Shown here: positions 1 to 8,135 of the stretch, piece after piece
Numbering within the stretch: position 1 is the stretch's first letter
How the letters are laid out: each line of letters begins with the position of its first letter
Position numbers and translations under genes: made by a program
NCBI RefSeq assembly: GCF_014650115.1
Contig: NZ_BMUI01000006.1
Span: 1 to 64,000, forward strand
DNA length: 64,000 bases
Origin: Streptomyces olivaceoviridis
GTDB lineage: Bacteria > Actinomycetota > Actinomycetes > Streptomycetales > Streptomycetaceae
Direction of reading: 5' to 3'
Notes under the pieces: generated by a model
Seen by the model: the letters and a program-made list of their open reading frames with translations, nothing else
What the model was told of the DNA's origin: nothing
Database searches by the model: none

Positions 1-368
1 GCGTTTCCGACTCTATCAGACCGTTTCGCGATCCGATTTCCTCGGTGCTTTCCAGGTTTCCGCTCTCGCGTTTCCCTTTCCAGCGGTTCCGACTCTATCA
101 GACCGTTTCGCGATCTGATTCCCAGTCGGCGGGGTGTCTCGGGGGTTTTTGGCTTTCGCTGTCGGCCCTTTCGACATTCACTACGCTAGCCGATTCCCTC
201 GGGAACTCATAATCGAGTCTCGCGAGTTCGAATTCGGGCACACGGGTGCGCCAGAAACGACCCCGCTGAGGGGTTGAAGCTAAGTAGTGGGTTGGCCGCT
301 CCGGCTGCAGGCGATCGCCGTACCCGGTTCAGCGGCTCGGGATACATTACGCATCCCGGCGGCCCGCG
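1..368 (-). promoter_or_regulatory. Multi-promoter leader of an rRNA operon lying left of the window
   Basis: No coding sequence is seen here and GC content is lower than around it. Read on the minus strand it resembles the tandem promoter leader that precedes Streptomyces 16S rRNA genes. A 29 bp segment is repeated exactly at 5-33 and 87-115 (period 82), each copy carrying a TAGAGT-type -10 (10-15 and 92-97). Another -10-like TAGCGT lies at 183-188. The outermost promoter is near consensus: TTGACG (367-372), 17 bp spacer, TAATGT (344-349). The 16S gene itself is outside the window, so the assignment rests on recognised leader sequence; which box is p1 to p4 is not determined. Confidence 0.75.
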
Positions 369-372
369 TCAA
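344..372 (-). promoter_or_regulatory. Consensus sigma-HrdB-type promoter, outermost rRNA promoter
   Basis: The minus strand shows TTGACG, a 17 bp spacer and TAATGT, an almost ideal vegetative promoter. The -35 hexamer overlaps the TGA stop codon (369-371) of the upstream DNA glycosylase gene, so rRNA transcription would begin about 30 bp after that gene ends. Confidence 0.7.
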
Positions 373-1019
373 CTTCGGCGGCGCCGCGGCACATGGGCCC
401 GATAGGGGCTCACGGTCGGGTCGGCGGCGACCCAGAAGCGCCACGGGTGGAGGTCGCCGTCTCCTCCCTCGCCGGCGACGCCGGTACGCGGACCGTTGCG
501 TACCTGGTCGGAGGGGACCGGTGTCCCCGTGAGCATCTTCAGGGGGGTCTCGCCGAAGGCGCACGCGTCCGCGCCGTCCAGGGCCCGGTCGACCTCCAGG
601 GCCGTGGCCAGCCGGGCCGGTCCCTTGGCCAGTTCCTTGTCGTTCCGGGCCGAGACGCGTCGCTTGCGGGCCAGTTCGGCGCCCTCCACCACTTCGCCCG
701 CGCGGAGCAGGACCCCGCTGGCCCGGCCCTCGGGTCCGCAGACCAGGTTCATGCAGTGCCACATGCCGTAGGTGAAGTAGACGTACACGTGTCCCGGCGG
801 GCCGAACATCACCGCGTTGCGGGCGGTGGGGCCGCGGAAGGCGTGCGAGCCGGGGTCGTTCGGGCCGTCGTACGCCTCCACCTCCGTGAGGCGGAGGGCG
901 ATCGGGCCGTCGGGTGTCGTCCGGACCAGAACGCGGCCCAGGAGGTCGGGTGCGACCTCCAGTACCGGGCGGTCGAAGAAGGCTCGGGGCAGTGGCGTAC
1001 GGTCCGGGGGCGCGATCAT
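369..1019 (-). CDS. 3-methyladenine (methylpurine) DNA glycosylase
   Basis: A 216-residue protein of the AAG/MPG family, which excises alkylated purines in base excision repair. The sequence begins [19 protein letters not shown] and carries the family core [20 protein letters not shown], with the catalytic Glu in TEVEAY, then [19 protein letters not shown]. The length is normal for a bacterial member. ATG at 1019 is chosen because it sits just after GGAGG and starts at the conserved region; the short 2-nt spacing is unusual. It is transcribed toward the rRNA operon and its stop codon overlaps a strong rRNA promoter. It is divergent from the Spo0M-like gene. Confidence 0.92.
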   Translation of the reverse strand: MIAPPDRTPLPRAFFDRPVLEVAPDLLGRVLVRTTPDGPIALRLTEVEAYDGPNDPGSHAFRGPTARNAVMFGPPGHVYVYFTYGMWHCMNLVCGPEGRASGVLLRAGEVVEGAELARKRRVSARNDKELAKGPARLATALEVDRALDGADACAFGETPLKMLTGTPVPSDQVRNGPRTGVAGEGGDGDLHPWRFWVAADPTVSPYRAHVPRRRRS

Positions 1020-1119
1020 GCCCTCCGAGGGTAGTCCAGACGGGGCACCGCGCCGGCGGAACCGGGCGTGGGCGGATCGCGTTTGTACGGGTCGAGGGTC
1101 CATTCGTAAAGGGAGAGTC

Positions 1120-1902
1120 ATGGCGTTCAAGAAGCTGCTCGCGAGCCTGGGGGCCGGCGGGGCGTCGGTCGAGACCGTACTGACCGAGGTGAATGTCGTA
1201 CCGGGTGGTGTCGTCCAGGGTGAGGTGCGGATCCAGGGCGGGTCCGTGAACCAGGCCATCGAGGGGCTGTCCGTCGGGCTCCAGGCCAAGGTCGAGGTGG
1301 AGAGCGGCGACCAGGAGTACAAGCAGGACATCGAGTTCACCAAGGTGCGGCTCGGCGGTGCCTTCGAGTTGCAGGCGGGGGCCGTGCACGCGGTGCCGTT
1401 CGGGCTGGAGATCCCCTGGGAGACGCCGATCACCATGATCGACGGACAGGCGCTGCGGGGGATGAACATCGGTGTGACCACCGAGCTGGCGATCGCGCGT
1501 GCCGTGGACTCCGGCGATCTGGACCCGATCAACGTGCACCCGCTGCCGGCGCAGAAGGCGATCCTGGACGCCTTCATCCAGCTGGGCTTCCGCTTCAAGA
1601 ACGCGGACATGGAGCGCGGGCACATCCGGGGCACGCGGCAGAAGCTGCCGTTCTACCAGGAGATCGAGTTCTTCCCGCCGTCGCAGTACCGGGGGCTGAA
1701 CCAGGTGGAGCTGAGCTTCGTCGCGGACGAGCACGCGATGGACGTCGTGCTGGAGATGGACAAGAAGGCGGGTCTGTTCAGCGAGGGGTCGGACACCTTC
1801 CGGTCGTTCCAGGTGGGTCTGAACGACTGGCAGGGGACCGACTGGGCGGCTTACCTCAACCAGTGGCTGTCCGAGGTCGGCAGCAAGCGCAACTGGTTCT
1901 AG
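1120..1902 (+). CDS. Spo0M-like (SpoOM family) protein
   Basis: A 260-residue protein of the SpoOM family, named after Bacillus Spo0M, which affects sporulation and has an arrestin-like beta-sandwich fold. The start [11 protein letters not shown] and the following [20 protein letters not shown] match the usual N-terminus. No signal peptide or membrane segment is seen, so it should be cytosolic or peripheral. GGGAGA (1111-1116) precedes the ATG. The gene is monocistronic or leads the PEBP-like gene 45 bp downstream. Its molecular role in Streptomyces is not known to me. Confidence 0.88.
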   Translation: MAFKKLLASLGAGGASVETVLTEVNVVPGGVVQGEVRIQGGSVNQAIEGLSVGLQAKVEVESGDQEYKQDIEFTKVRLGGAFELQAGAVHAVPFGLEIPWETPITMIDGQALRGMNIGVTTELAIARAVDSGDLDPINVHPLPAQKAILDAFIQLGFRFKNADMERGHIRGTRQKLPFYQEIEFFPPSQYRGLNQVELSFVADEHAMDVVLEMDKKAGLFSEGSDTFRSFQVGLNDWQGTDWAAYLNQWLSEVGSKRNWF

Positions 1903-1947
1903 GCTCGGGAACTGCTGGTTCCAGATCATCGATCAGGAGGTACCGAG

Positions 1948-2487
1948 GTGACCGAGCTCAAGCGGCGGCCGCTCCCCCATGACTTCCATCCGCCCGTGCC
2001 GTCGTTCACGGTGACGAGCGAGGACATCGAGGAGGGTGCGACGCTCAAGAGCGCCCAGGTCCATGCGGAGGGCGACACGTCACCGCAGCTGCGCTGGGAG
2101 GGCTTCCCGGCCGGGACCAAGAGCTTCGCCGTGACCTGCTACGACCCCGACGCGCCGACCGGCAGCGGGTTCTGGCACTGGGTCCTGTTCGACATCCCGG
2201 CCTCCGTGACGGAGCTGCCGGCGGGTGCGGGCAGCGGCAAGTTCGAGGGGCTGCCCGCGGGCGCGGTGCACGTGCGCAACGACTACGGGACGAAGGACTT
2301 CGGCGGTGCCGCTCCGCCGCCCGGGGACGGCCCGCACCGGTACGTCTTCACGGTGTACGCGGTGGACCAGGAGAAGCTGGGTCCGGACGCGGACGTCTCT
2401 CCGGCCGTCGTCGGTTTCAACCTGCGGTTCCACACGCTCGCGCGCGCCCAGCTCATCGGTGAGTACGAGAACCCCGCGCGGAGCTGA
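1948..2487 (+). CDS. YbhB/YbcL family PEBP-like protein
   Basis: A 179-residue member of the phosphatidylethanolamine-binding/Raf-kinase-inhibitor-like family. The characteristic elements are SPQLRWEGFPAGTKSFAVTC, then YDPDAPTGSGFWHWVLFDIP, then a late GPHRYVFTVYAVD; the DPDAP and GPHRY motifs line the small ligand pocket of the family. There is no secretion signal. The GTG start has AGGAGG at 1935-1940. A strong intrinsic terminator follows at 2528-2570. The physiological ligand is unknown in bacteria. Confidence 0.9.
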   Translation: MTELKRRPLPHDFHPPVPSFTVTSEDIEEGATLKSAQVHAEGDTSPQLRWEGFPAGTKSFAVTCYDPDAPTGSGFWHWVLFDIPASVTELPAGAGSGKFEGLPAGAVHVRNDYGTKDFGGAAPPPGDGPHRYVFTVYAVDQEKLGPDADVSPAVVGFNLRFHTLARAQLIGEYENPARS

Positions 2488-2527
2488 CGCGAGCGCAAGG
2501 ATTCAGCCAAGGGTTCATGGAACGTTT

Positions 2528-2570
2528 GCCCGCCTCCGGTCTTGGAAGTGATCGGAGGCGGGCATTTTTT
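2528..2570 (+). terminator. Intrinsic terminator after the PEBP-like gene
   Basis: A perfect 11-bp inverted repeat (2528-2538 with 2553-2563, arm GCCCGCCTCCG) is followed by ATTTTTT, an unusually canonical rho-independent terminator for this genus. Confidence 0.85.
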
Positions 2571-2655
2571 ATTGCGTTGTCCATCTCGGCGCGCCCGTCC
2601 AGAGTTGATCCGAGCCCGCCGGGGGGTGGGCAGGTGCACACGGGAGGTGGGCTGG

Positions 2656-3162
2656 ATGCGTGACACGCTGGTGCTGAACGCGAGCTTCGAGCCGCTGTCG
2701 ACGGTGACGCTGAACCGTGCGGTCGTTCTGGTGCTCCAGGACAAGGCCGTCGTCGAGCAGGCCCATCCCGAACTGCGTATGCGGGGTGTCGATGTCGACA
2801 TACCGGCGCCTCGGGTGATCCGGTTGTGCCGATATGTACGGGTGCCGTTCCGAAGACAAGCTCCGTGGTCACGGCGGGGGGTGCTGGTCAGGGACCGACA
2901 CCGGTGCGCGTACTGCGGGCGGCGGGCGACGACCGTGGACCATGTGGTGCCGCGGTCTCAGGGTGGGCAGGACACGTGGCTGAATACGGTCGCCGCGTGC
3001 GCCGAGGACAATCACCGGAAGGCGAACCGGACTCCGGAAGAGGCCGGGATGGCGCTGCTCCGGGAGCCGTTCGAGCCGACGCCGGCGGATGCGATGCTCC
3101 TGGCTCTGGGCGCCGAGGACTTCGAGGCTCTTCCTGAGTGGCTCGCTCGGGATGCGGCCTGA
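2656..3162 (+). CDS. HNH endonuclease family protein
   Basis: A 168-residue protein starting MRDTLVLNASFEPLSTV. The C-terminal half holds an HNH nuclease core: RHRCAYCGRRATTVDHVVPR supplies the CxxC pair and the DHVVPRSQGG histidine motif, followed by CAEDNHRKANR. The N-terminal half is the conserved extension of this widespread actinobacterial HNH type. ATG 2656 follows GGGAGG with about 8 nt spacing. Cytosolic. Its role (repair, restriction or other) cannot be read from the sequence. The gene converges on the SPFH gene and the two share a hairpin at 3223-3246. Confidence 0.88.
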   Translation: MRDTLVLNASFEPLSTVTLNRAVVLVLQDKAVVEQAHPELRMRGVDVDIPAPRVIRLCRYVRVPFRRQAPWSRRGVLVRDRHRCAYCGRRATTVDHVVPRSQGGQDTWLNTVAACAEDNHRKANRTPEEAGMALLREPFEPTPADAMLLALGAEDFEALPEWLARDAA

Positions 3163-3222
3163 TCGTCTGCCGGGTTGGGGCTGTCGGCGGCTGCGGGTCG
3201 TCCGTGGTTGACCGCGCGGTTC

Positions 3223-3246
3223 CCCGCGCCCCCGGAGGGGCGCGGG
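3223..3246. terminator. Bidirectional hairpin between convergent genes
   Basis: A 10-bp GC stem (3223-3232 CCCGCGCCCC with 3237-3246) with a 4-nt loop sits between the HNH and SPFH genes. It has no U tract, as is common for Streptomyces 3' hairpins. Confidence 0.55.
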
Positions 3247-3270
3247 TCGCAGCGGTGCCGTGAAGGACCC

Positions 3271-4230
3271 TCAGTCGATCGACGGCTTCTCTCGGCGCTC
3301 GGAACCGGCGGAGCCACCGTTGCCCGATGAGCCGTTGTTGCCCGAACCTCCGCCCAGGGGGCCGAAGTTGCCCATCGCTCCGGAGAGGCCCTTGAGGGCG
3401 TCGCCGATTTCGCTGGGGACGATCCAGAGCTTGTTGGCGTCGCCCTCGGCGATCTTGGGGAGCATCTGGAGGTACTGGTAGGACAGCAGCTTCTGGTCCG
3501 GGTCGCCGGCGTGGATGGCCTCGAAGACCGTGCGGACGGCCTGGGCCTCGCCCTCGGCGCGCAGGGCCGCCGCCTTGGCCTCACCTTCGGCGCGCAGGAT
3601 CTGCGACTGCTTCTCGCCCTCGGCGGTGAGGATGGCGGCCTGGCGCGTGCCTTCCGCGGTGAGGATGGCGGCGCGCTTGTCACGGTCGGCGCGCATCTGC
3701 TTCTCCATCGAGTCCTGGATGGAGGTCGGGGGCTCGATGGCCTTCAGCTCCACGCGGTTGACGCGGATGCCCCACTTGCCGGTGGCCTCGTCCAGGACGC
3801 CGCGCAGGGCCGCGTTGATCTCCTCGCGGGAGGTCAGCGTCCGTTCCAGGTCCATGCCACCGATGATGTTGCGCAGGGTGGTGACGGTGAGCTGCTCGAT
3901 CGCCTGGATGTAGCTGGCGACCTCGTAGGTGGCGGCCCGGGCGTCGGTGACCTGGTAGTAGATGACCGTGTCGATGTTCACGACCAGGTTGTCCTGGGTG
4001 ATCACCGGCTGCGGCGGGAACGGTACGACCTGTTCACGCAGGTCGATGCGGTTGCGGATGGTGTCGATGAACGGGACCACGATGTTGAGGCCCGCGTTCA
4101 GCGTCCGCGTGTAGCGGCCGAAGCGCTCGACGATGGCCGCGCTGGCCTGTGGGATGACTTGGATCGTCTTGATCAGGGCGATGAAGACCAACACCACCAG
4201 GATGATCAGGACGATGATGACCGGTTCCAT
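3271..4230 (-). CDS. SPFH/band 7 (stomatin-like) membrane protein
   Basis: A 319-residue stomatin/prohibitin-type protein. Residues about 3-25 form one N-terminal membrane anchor (VIIVLIILVVLVFIALI). The SPFH domain follows, with ASAAIVERFGRYTRTLNAGL and IDLREQVVPFPPQPVIT, then a heptad-like region built on AEGxxQAAIL repeats expected to form a coiled coil, and a low-complexity Gly/Asn/Ser tail. Such proteins oligomerise into membrane microdomain scaffolds. An NfeD-like gene lies 124 bp upstream on the same strand, the classic SPFH/NfeD pairing. The precise client is unknown. Confidence 0.92.
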   Translation of the reverse strand: MEPVIIVLIILVVLVFIALIKTIQVIPQASAAIVERFGRYTRTLNAGLNIVVPFIDTIRNRIDLREQVVPFPPQPVITQDNLVVNIDTVIYYQVTDARAATYEVASYIQAIEQLTVTTLRNIIGGMDLERTLTSREEINAALRGVLDEATGKWGIRVNRVELKAIEPPTSIQDSMEKQMRADRDKRAAILTAEGTRQAAILTAEGEKQSQILRAEGEAKAAALRAEGEAQAVRTVFEAIHAGDPDQKLLSYQYLQMLPKIAEGDANKLWIVPSEIGDALKGLSGAMGNFGPLGGGSGNNGSSGNGGSAGSERREKPSID

Positions 4231-4354
4231 CGTCGTTCCCCGTACCCTTCTCCGCCTCGGCTCTTTCGGCAGATCTCATGACTGTTGAAGATCTTGCTGG
4301 TCGAGTCTGACAGACCGTCGCGCAACTCGTGAGTCGTTCTCGGTCAGTTGGCCC

Positions 4355-4786
4355 TCAGATGACGATCGCGGTGGCCCCTTCGATGTCCACGACGTCCACC
4401 TCCTGGCCCACTTCGTAGGCACGGCCGGTGTCGAGGGCGCGGGCCGACCAGACCTCCCCGGCGAGTTTGATGCGCCCTCCGGAGGCGTCGACCCGCTCCA
4501 GGACGACGGCCTGCCTGCCCTTCAACGCCTCCACGCCGGTGGCGAGTCGGGGGCTCTGCCGGCCGTGCCGGGCCGCGATGGGCCGGACGACGGCGATGAG
4601 GGCGACGGAGACGACGACGAACGTCAGGACCTGGATGACCGCGTCGAAGCCGAGGGCGGAGACGACCGCCGCCGCCACGGCGCCCACCGCGAGCATGCCG
4701 AACTCCGGCATCGCGGTGACCACGAGCGGGATTCCGAGCGCCGCCGCGCCGACGAGCCACCACACCCATGCGTCGATGTCGTTCAC
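4355..4786 (-). CDS. NfeD-like membrane protein
   Basis: A 143-residue protein with membrane segments near residues 7-25, 28-48 and 50-68, followed by a soluble OB-fold-like tail (EALKGRQAVVLERVDASGGRIKL in part, ending VVDIEGATAIVI), the layout of short NfeD1b proteins. These are partners of SPFH proteins, and here it lies immediately upstream of one on the same strand. The start is GTG at 4786, with no clear ribosome binding site, so translation may depend on a leaderless or nearby start. Confidence 0.85.
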   Translation of the reverse strand: MNDIDAWVWWLVGAAALGIPLVVTAMPEFGMLAVGAVAAAVVSALGFDAVIQVLTFVVVSVALIAVVRPIAARHGRQSPRLATGVEALKGRQAVVLERVDASGGRIKLAGEVWSARALDTGRAYEVGQEVDVVDIEGATAIVI

Positions 4787-4845
4787 ATGGTCATGGTAGG
4801 GCCGCGGTCGGACGGCGGACAGGGCGCGCAGGGGAGAGCAGAGGG

Positions 4846-5643
4846 TCAGGACAGGGGCAGACCCTGGGCGGTCCAGCGGTCGCCGACCTGCTCCACGACG
4901 AGCGGGAGGCCGAAGCAGAGGGAGAGGTTGCGGGAGGTGAGTTCGAGCTCGATCGGGCCGGCGGCGAGCACCTTGCCCTGGCGGATCATGAGGACGTGGG
5001 TGAAGCCGGGGGCGATCTCCTCGACGTGGTGCGTGACCATGATCATCGAGGGGGCGATGGGGTCGCGGGCGAGCCGGCCGAGGCGGCGTACCAGGTCCTC
5101 GCGACCGCCGAGGTCGAGACCGGCGGCGGGTTCGTCCAGCAGGAGCAGCTCGGGGTCGGTCATCAGGGCGCGGGCGATCAGGGTGCGCTTGCGCTCGCCC
5201 TCGGAGAGGGTGCCGAACTTCCTCTCCAGGTAGTCGCTCATGCCGAGGCGGTCGAGGAAGGCACGGGCGCGCCGCTCGTCGACCTCGTCGTACTCCTCCT
5301 GCCAGTGGGCGGTCATGCCGTAGGCGGCCGTCAGGACGGTCTCCAGCACGGTCTGGCGCTTGGGGAGCTTGTCGGCCATGGCCATGCCGGCCATGCCGAT
5401 GCGGGGGCGCAGTTCGAAGACGTCGGTGCCGGGCTTGCCGAGGGTCTCACCGAGGATGGTGGCGGTGCCCTTGCTGGGGTAGAGGTAGCTGGAGGCGACG
5501 TTCAGGAGGGTGGTCTTGCCGGCACCGTTGGGACCGAGGATGACCCAGCGCTCGCCCTCCTTGACCGACCAGGAGACCTGGTCCACCAGAGCCCGGCCCT
5601 CACGGACCACGGATACGTCCTGAAGCTCCAGAACATCGCTCAT
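4846..5643 (-). CDS. ABC transporter ATP-binding protein
   Basis: A 265-residue single nucleotide-binding domain. Walker A is GPNGAGKTT (about residues 38-46), the signature is LSEGERKR, Walker B is LLLLDEPAAGLD and the switch histidine is in VTHHVEEI. No membrane partner is adjacent, so the permease must be elsewhere, or the protein works outside transport. The closest type I recognise is the YlmA/ModF-like stand-alone ATPase group. A GGGGAGA ribosome site precedes ATG 5643. The neighbour at 5795 is divergent. Confidence 0.88.
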   Translation of the reverse strand: MSDVLELQDVSVVREGRALVDQVSWSVKEGERWVILGPNGAGKTTLLNVASSYLYPSKGTATILGETLGKPGTDVFELRPRIGMAGMAMADKLPKRQTVLETVLTAAYGMTAHWQEEYDEVDERRARAFLDRLGMSDYLERKFGTLSEGERKRTLIARALMTDPELLLLDEPAAGLDLGGREDLVRRLGRLARDPIAPSMIMVTHHVEEIAPGFTHVLMIRQGKVLAAGPIELELTSRNLSLCFGLPLVVEQVGDRWTAQGLPLS

Positions 5644-5794
5644 GAGCGCGTTGTCTCCCCTTGCTGTGTGGCCGGTCTCGGCTGTCGCGTACGCCTGTGG
5701 CTCGGGTCCGCCGCGCCGGTGGGCGCAGCCCTTATGAAATCTACGCCACGAGTGCCCCGCTCCATTCCATCGGTCCGGTCCTTAGGGTGGGGGC

Positions 5795-6583
5795 ATGCTC
5801 TCGGAACCGCGTTCAGGACGCCTTGCCGCTTGGGGAAATGCCCTTTTGGCCGGACTTGTCTCTCCGGATGACGCCGTACTTGCCGTCGTGGGCGAGGACG
5901 CCGTGCACCGGGTGGAGGGGCTGCCCGGTGAGTCCGCGCCGGTCGGGCTGACCCTCGCACTGGGGCGGCTGCGCACGCTGGGGGTGACCGGACTGCGGGT
6001 GGCGCTGCCCGCGCCGGGGCATCCGCTGGGGCTGAGCGGCCCACCGGAGTTCAACGCGCGGGCGCTGGAGGCCGAGGAGGCGGTGGTCTGTCACGGGTCC
6101 GCGTTCGGGCTGGTGCCCGAGGTGTACGAGGCCGGGCCCGCGGGCGATGTACATGCCGAGGTGCTCTGGCACGTGCTGCCGGTGCGGGAGGCGCCGCCCG
6201 CCGATGTGCCGTCACTGGGCGAGGCCGAGCGGGAGCTGGCGGAGGCGCTGCGGGAGGCGACCGAGGTGCTGTCGAAGCTGGACGTCGCCGGGTCGGGGCC
6301 GGTGGCGGAGGCGGCGATCGACGCGTACCGGGCACGGGCCGAGCGTGGCCGGGAGGTGCTGGCGCCGGGGTATCCGCCGCGTGCGGTGCGGGTGTTGGAA
6401 CTGGCGCAGCGGGTGGGGCTGCTGGTGTCCCTGGCGTACGACAACGGTCACGGGGGCGCGGTGAGTGCCTCGGAGATGGCGGCACGCGGAGCGGCACTGC
6501 GGCCGGTGGAGCGGACGGCCCGGCGGGCGCAGGTGGCGGCGTACAACTCGTTCGTGGAGCAGCGGGAGCGCGGGATGCGGTGA
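5795..6583 (+). CDS. Conserved actinobacterial protein of unknown function
   Basis: A 262-residue protein I recognise only as a conserved Streptomyces gene in this position, divergent from the ABC ATPase. It is Ala/Gly/Val rich, with neither signal peptide nor membrane segment. The N-terminal half looks alpha/beta (VLAVVGEDAVHRVEG, LGVTGLRVALPAPGHPLGL). Residues about 140-262 are predicted mostly helical, with AERELAEALREATEVLSKL and a C-terminal TARRAQVAAYNSFVEQRE. GC at third positions is high throughout, supporting coding. No catalytic motif is evident. Confidence 0.8.
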   Translation: MLSEPRSGRLAAWGNALLAGLVSPDDAVLAVVGEDAVHRVEGLPGESAPVGLTLALGRLRTLGVTGLRVALPAPGHPLGLSGPPEFNARALEAEEAVVCHGSAFGLVPEVYEAGPAGDVHAEVLWHVLPVREAPPADVPSLGEAERELAEALREATEVLSKLDVAGSGPVAEAAIDAYRARAERGREVLAPGYPPRAVRVLELAQRVGLLVSLAYDNGHGGAVSASEMAARGAALRPVERTARRAQVAAYNSFVEQRERGMR

Positions 6584-6596
6584 GTCGGGGGGCGGG

Positions 6597-7290
6597 ACGG
6601 GGCGGATGCCTGCGGCCGGGGCCGGGACGGATGCCTGACGACCGGGGCCGGGGCGGGGGGGCTGAGCGCTCGGCGCGGGCTCGGAAGGTTGAGGGCCGGG
6701 CGCGCACGTACGCCTGAGAGACCGGGCTCGTACGCATGCCGGGGGCCCAGGGCCGATGCTGAAGACCGGGGGTCCGGCGCAGGCTAGGAAAGCTGAGGGG
6801 CCGGGCGGGCGCGGGTGCCGGGGGGCCGACGTGGATGCCCGCCGGTCCGGCGCGGACTCGGGAGCTGAGGGGCCCGGCCGGCTCGGACGCCTGGGGGCCG
6901 GGGCGGGCGCGGAAGGCTGAGGACTCGCCGCAGGCACGCACTCCAAAAGCCCGGAGGCGACGCGAAAGCCTGGCGGCCGGAGCCGGCGCGGAAGCTGGGC
7001 ACCCAGGCCGACGCCGAACGCTGAGGACTCGCCGCAGGCACGCACTCCAAAAGCCCGGAGGCGACGCGAAAGCCTGGCGGCCGGAGCCGGCGCGGAAGCT
7101 GGAGACCCAGGCCGGCTCGGAAGACTGAGGGCTCGCCGTTGGCGCGCATTCACAAGAGGCCGACGCGGCGCGGGAGGCTGGTGGCCGGAGGCTAGAGGTC
7201 CAGGGTCGGTGCGGAAGCCCGACGCTCGCTGCGGGCGCGTTACGGGGGGCTGGCGGACGGGGCCGGTGTGTGTCTGAGGGGCCGGCCCCG
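6597..7290. repeat. Degenerate tandem repeat of about 26 bp units (minisatellite)
   Basis: The 717 bp between the unknown gene and the chaplins holds no supportable gene. It is built from about 26 diverged units of roughly 26 bp, each with a core like GCTGAGGGGCCGGGGCGGGC. An 82 bp segment is repeated perfectly at 6917-6998 and 7021-7102; its 104 bp period equals four units. Because 26 and 104 are not multiples of three, reading frames do not stay in phase between copies, which argues against coding. Function unknown. Confidence 0.8.
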
Positions 7291-7300
7291 GGGGGCGTCG

Positions 7301-7540
7301 TTATCGGCTGACGCTCGTGTTGCCGAAGGCCGGGTTCAGGGCGCCGACCAGGTCGGCGGTCAGGCCGTCCACCTGGACCGGGACGTCGACCGGGAGCTGG
7401 GCCGTGAGACCGGACGCGACGCCCGGGGACCGTACGGCGGCGCCGTGGGCCTCCGCGTCGGCGACCGCCGAACCGGCGGACGCGCCTGCGGCGAGGCCGG
7501 CGGCGGTCACGGCGAGCACGGCCTTCTTGACGATGTTCAT
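7301..7540 (-). CDS. Short chaplin-like secreted protein, divergent, cysteine-free
   Basis: A 79-residue protein with a signal peptide (MNIVKKAVLAVTAAGLAAGA, cleavage near AVADA) and a single chaplin domain. The SPGV start and the closing ALNPAFGN of the domain are conserved, but the central asparagines are replaced (SGLTAQLPVDVPVQVDG). It has no cysteine, as in ChpE and unlike other short chaplins, which have two. Chaplins are amyloid-forming surfactants that coat aerial hyphae. ATG 7540 has AGGAGG upstream. A second, more typical chaplin lies 180 bp upstream on the same strand, suggesting local duplication followed by divergence. Confidence 0.85.
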   Translation of the reverse strand: MNIVKKAVLAVTAAGLAAGASAGSAVADAEAHGAAVRSPGVASGLTAQLPVDVPVQVDGLTADLVGALNPAFGNTSVSR

Positions 7541-7720
7541 GGGACGGGTTCCTCCTGCGTGTGCTGCTCCGACCCGACCGTGGGCCGTGTGCTGATCAAC
7601 GCGGGAGCCCCCGGCGAGGTACGGGAACCCCGGTCCCGGCGCCCGTTCGGGCCAGTCGGACGACAACCCGACAGGCCCCCCGGTGCGCCAGGGAGCCTGA
7701 CGTCGTCGCCGGCCGGAGCC

Positions 7721-7966
7721 TCAGCCGTTGAGGCCGAGGTTGCCGAAGGCCGGGTTCAGCACGCCGATGACGTTCACGCTGTTGCCGACCGCGTTCACCG
7801 GGACGTGCACCGGGACCTGGGCAACGTTGCCCGAGCCGACGCCCGGGGAGCCGGCGGCCTCGCCGGCCGCGTGGGCGCCACCGTGGGCCGAGGCCAGACC
7901 GGCACCGGCCGCCACCAGACCGCCGGCCACCATCGTCACGGCCGCTGCCTTCTTCAGGTTCTTCAC
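7721..7966 (-). CDS. chpE: Chaplin ChpE
   Basis: An 81-residue short chaplin: signal peptide MKNLKKAAAVTMVAGGLVAA ending near ASA, then one chaplin domain with GSPGVGSGNVAQVPVHVPVN and VIGVLNPAFGN. It lacks cysteines, the hallmark of ChpE, so it cannot form the disulfide of other short chaplins. In S. coelicolor chpE lies at this locus beside the same two-component genes. ChpE is one of the chaplins needed for viability and early secretion there. The GTG start at 7966 follows AGGAGG with 8 nt spacing. Assembled at the cell surface. Confidence 0.9.
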   Translation of the reverse strand: MKNLKKAAAVTMVAGGLVAAGAGLASAHGGAHAAGEAAGSPGVGSGNVAQVPVHVPVNAVGNSVNVIGVLNPAFGNLGLNG

Positions 7967-8135
7967 TGTCAACCCCTCCTGGTCGTTCACCGCGGCGATC
8001 TCCGCGGCACGCACTGGAGAACGGCGGAGATCACCGGAGGGTGCGCCATCCGGGTGGCATTCCCACGACAGTATGAATCTCGGTCCGGACCGTAACCCTC
8101 CGTGTTGCCGCGGGTCAGGCGTGGGTCAGGGCGTG

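Noticed and set aside
1..368. A small protein gene or phage attachment site in the AT-richer left end
   Set aside because: The direct repeats and -10 hexamers match an rRNA leader read on the minus strand. No ORF with codon bias and no tRNA is present.
6784..7149. Apparent reading frames on both strands inside the minisatellite
   Set aside because: The 26-bp and 104-bp periods are not multiples of three, no ribosome site is present, and composition is repeat-driven.
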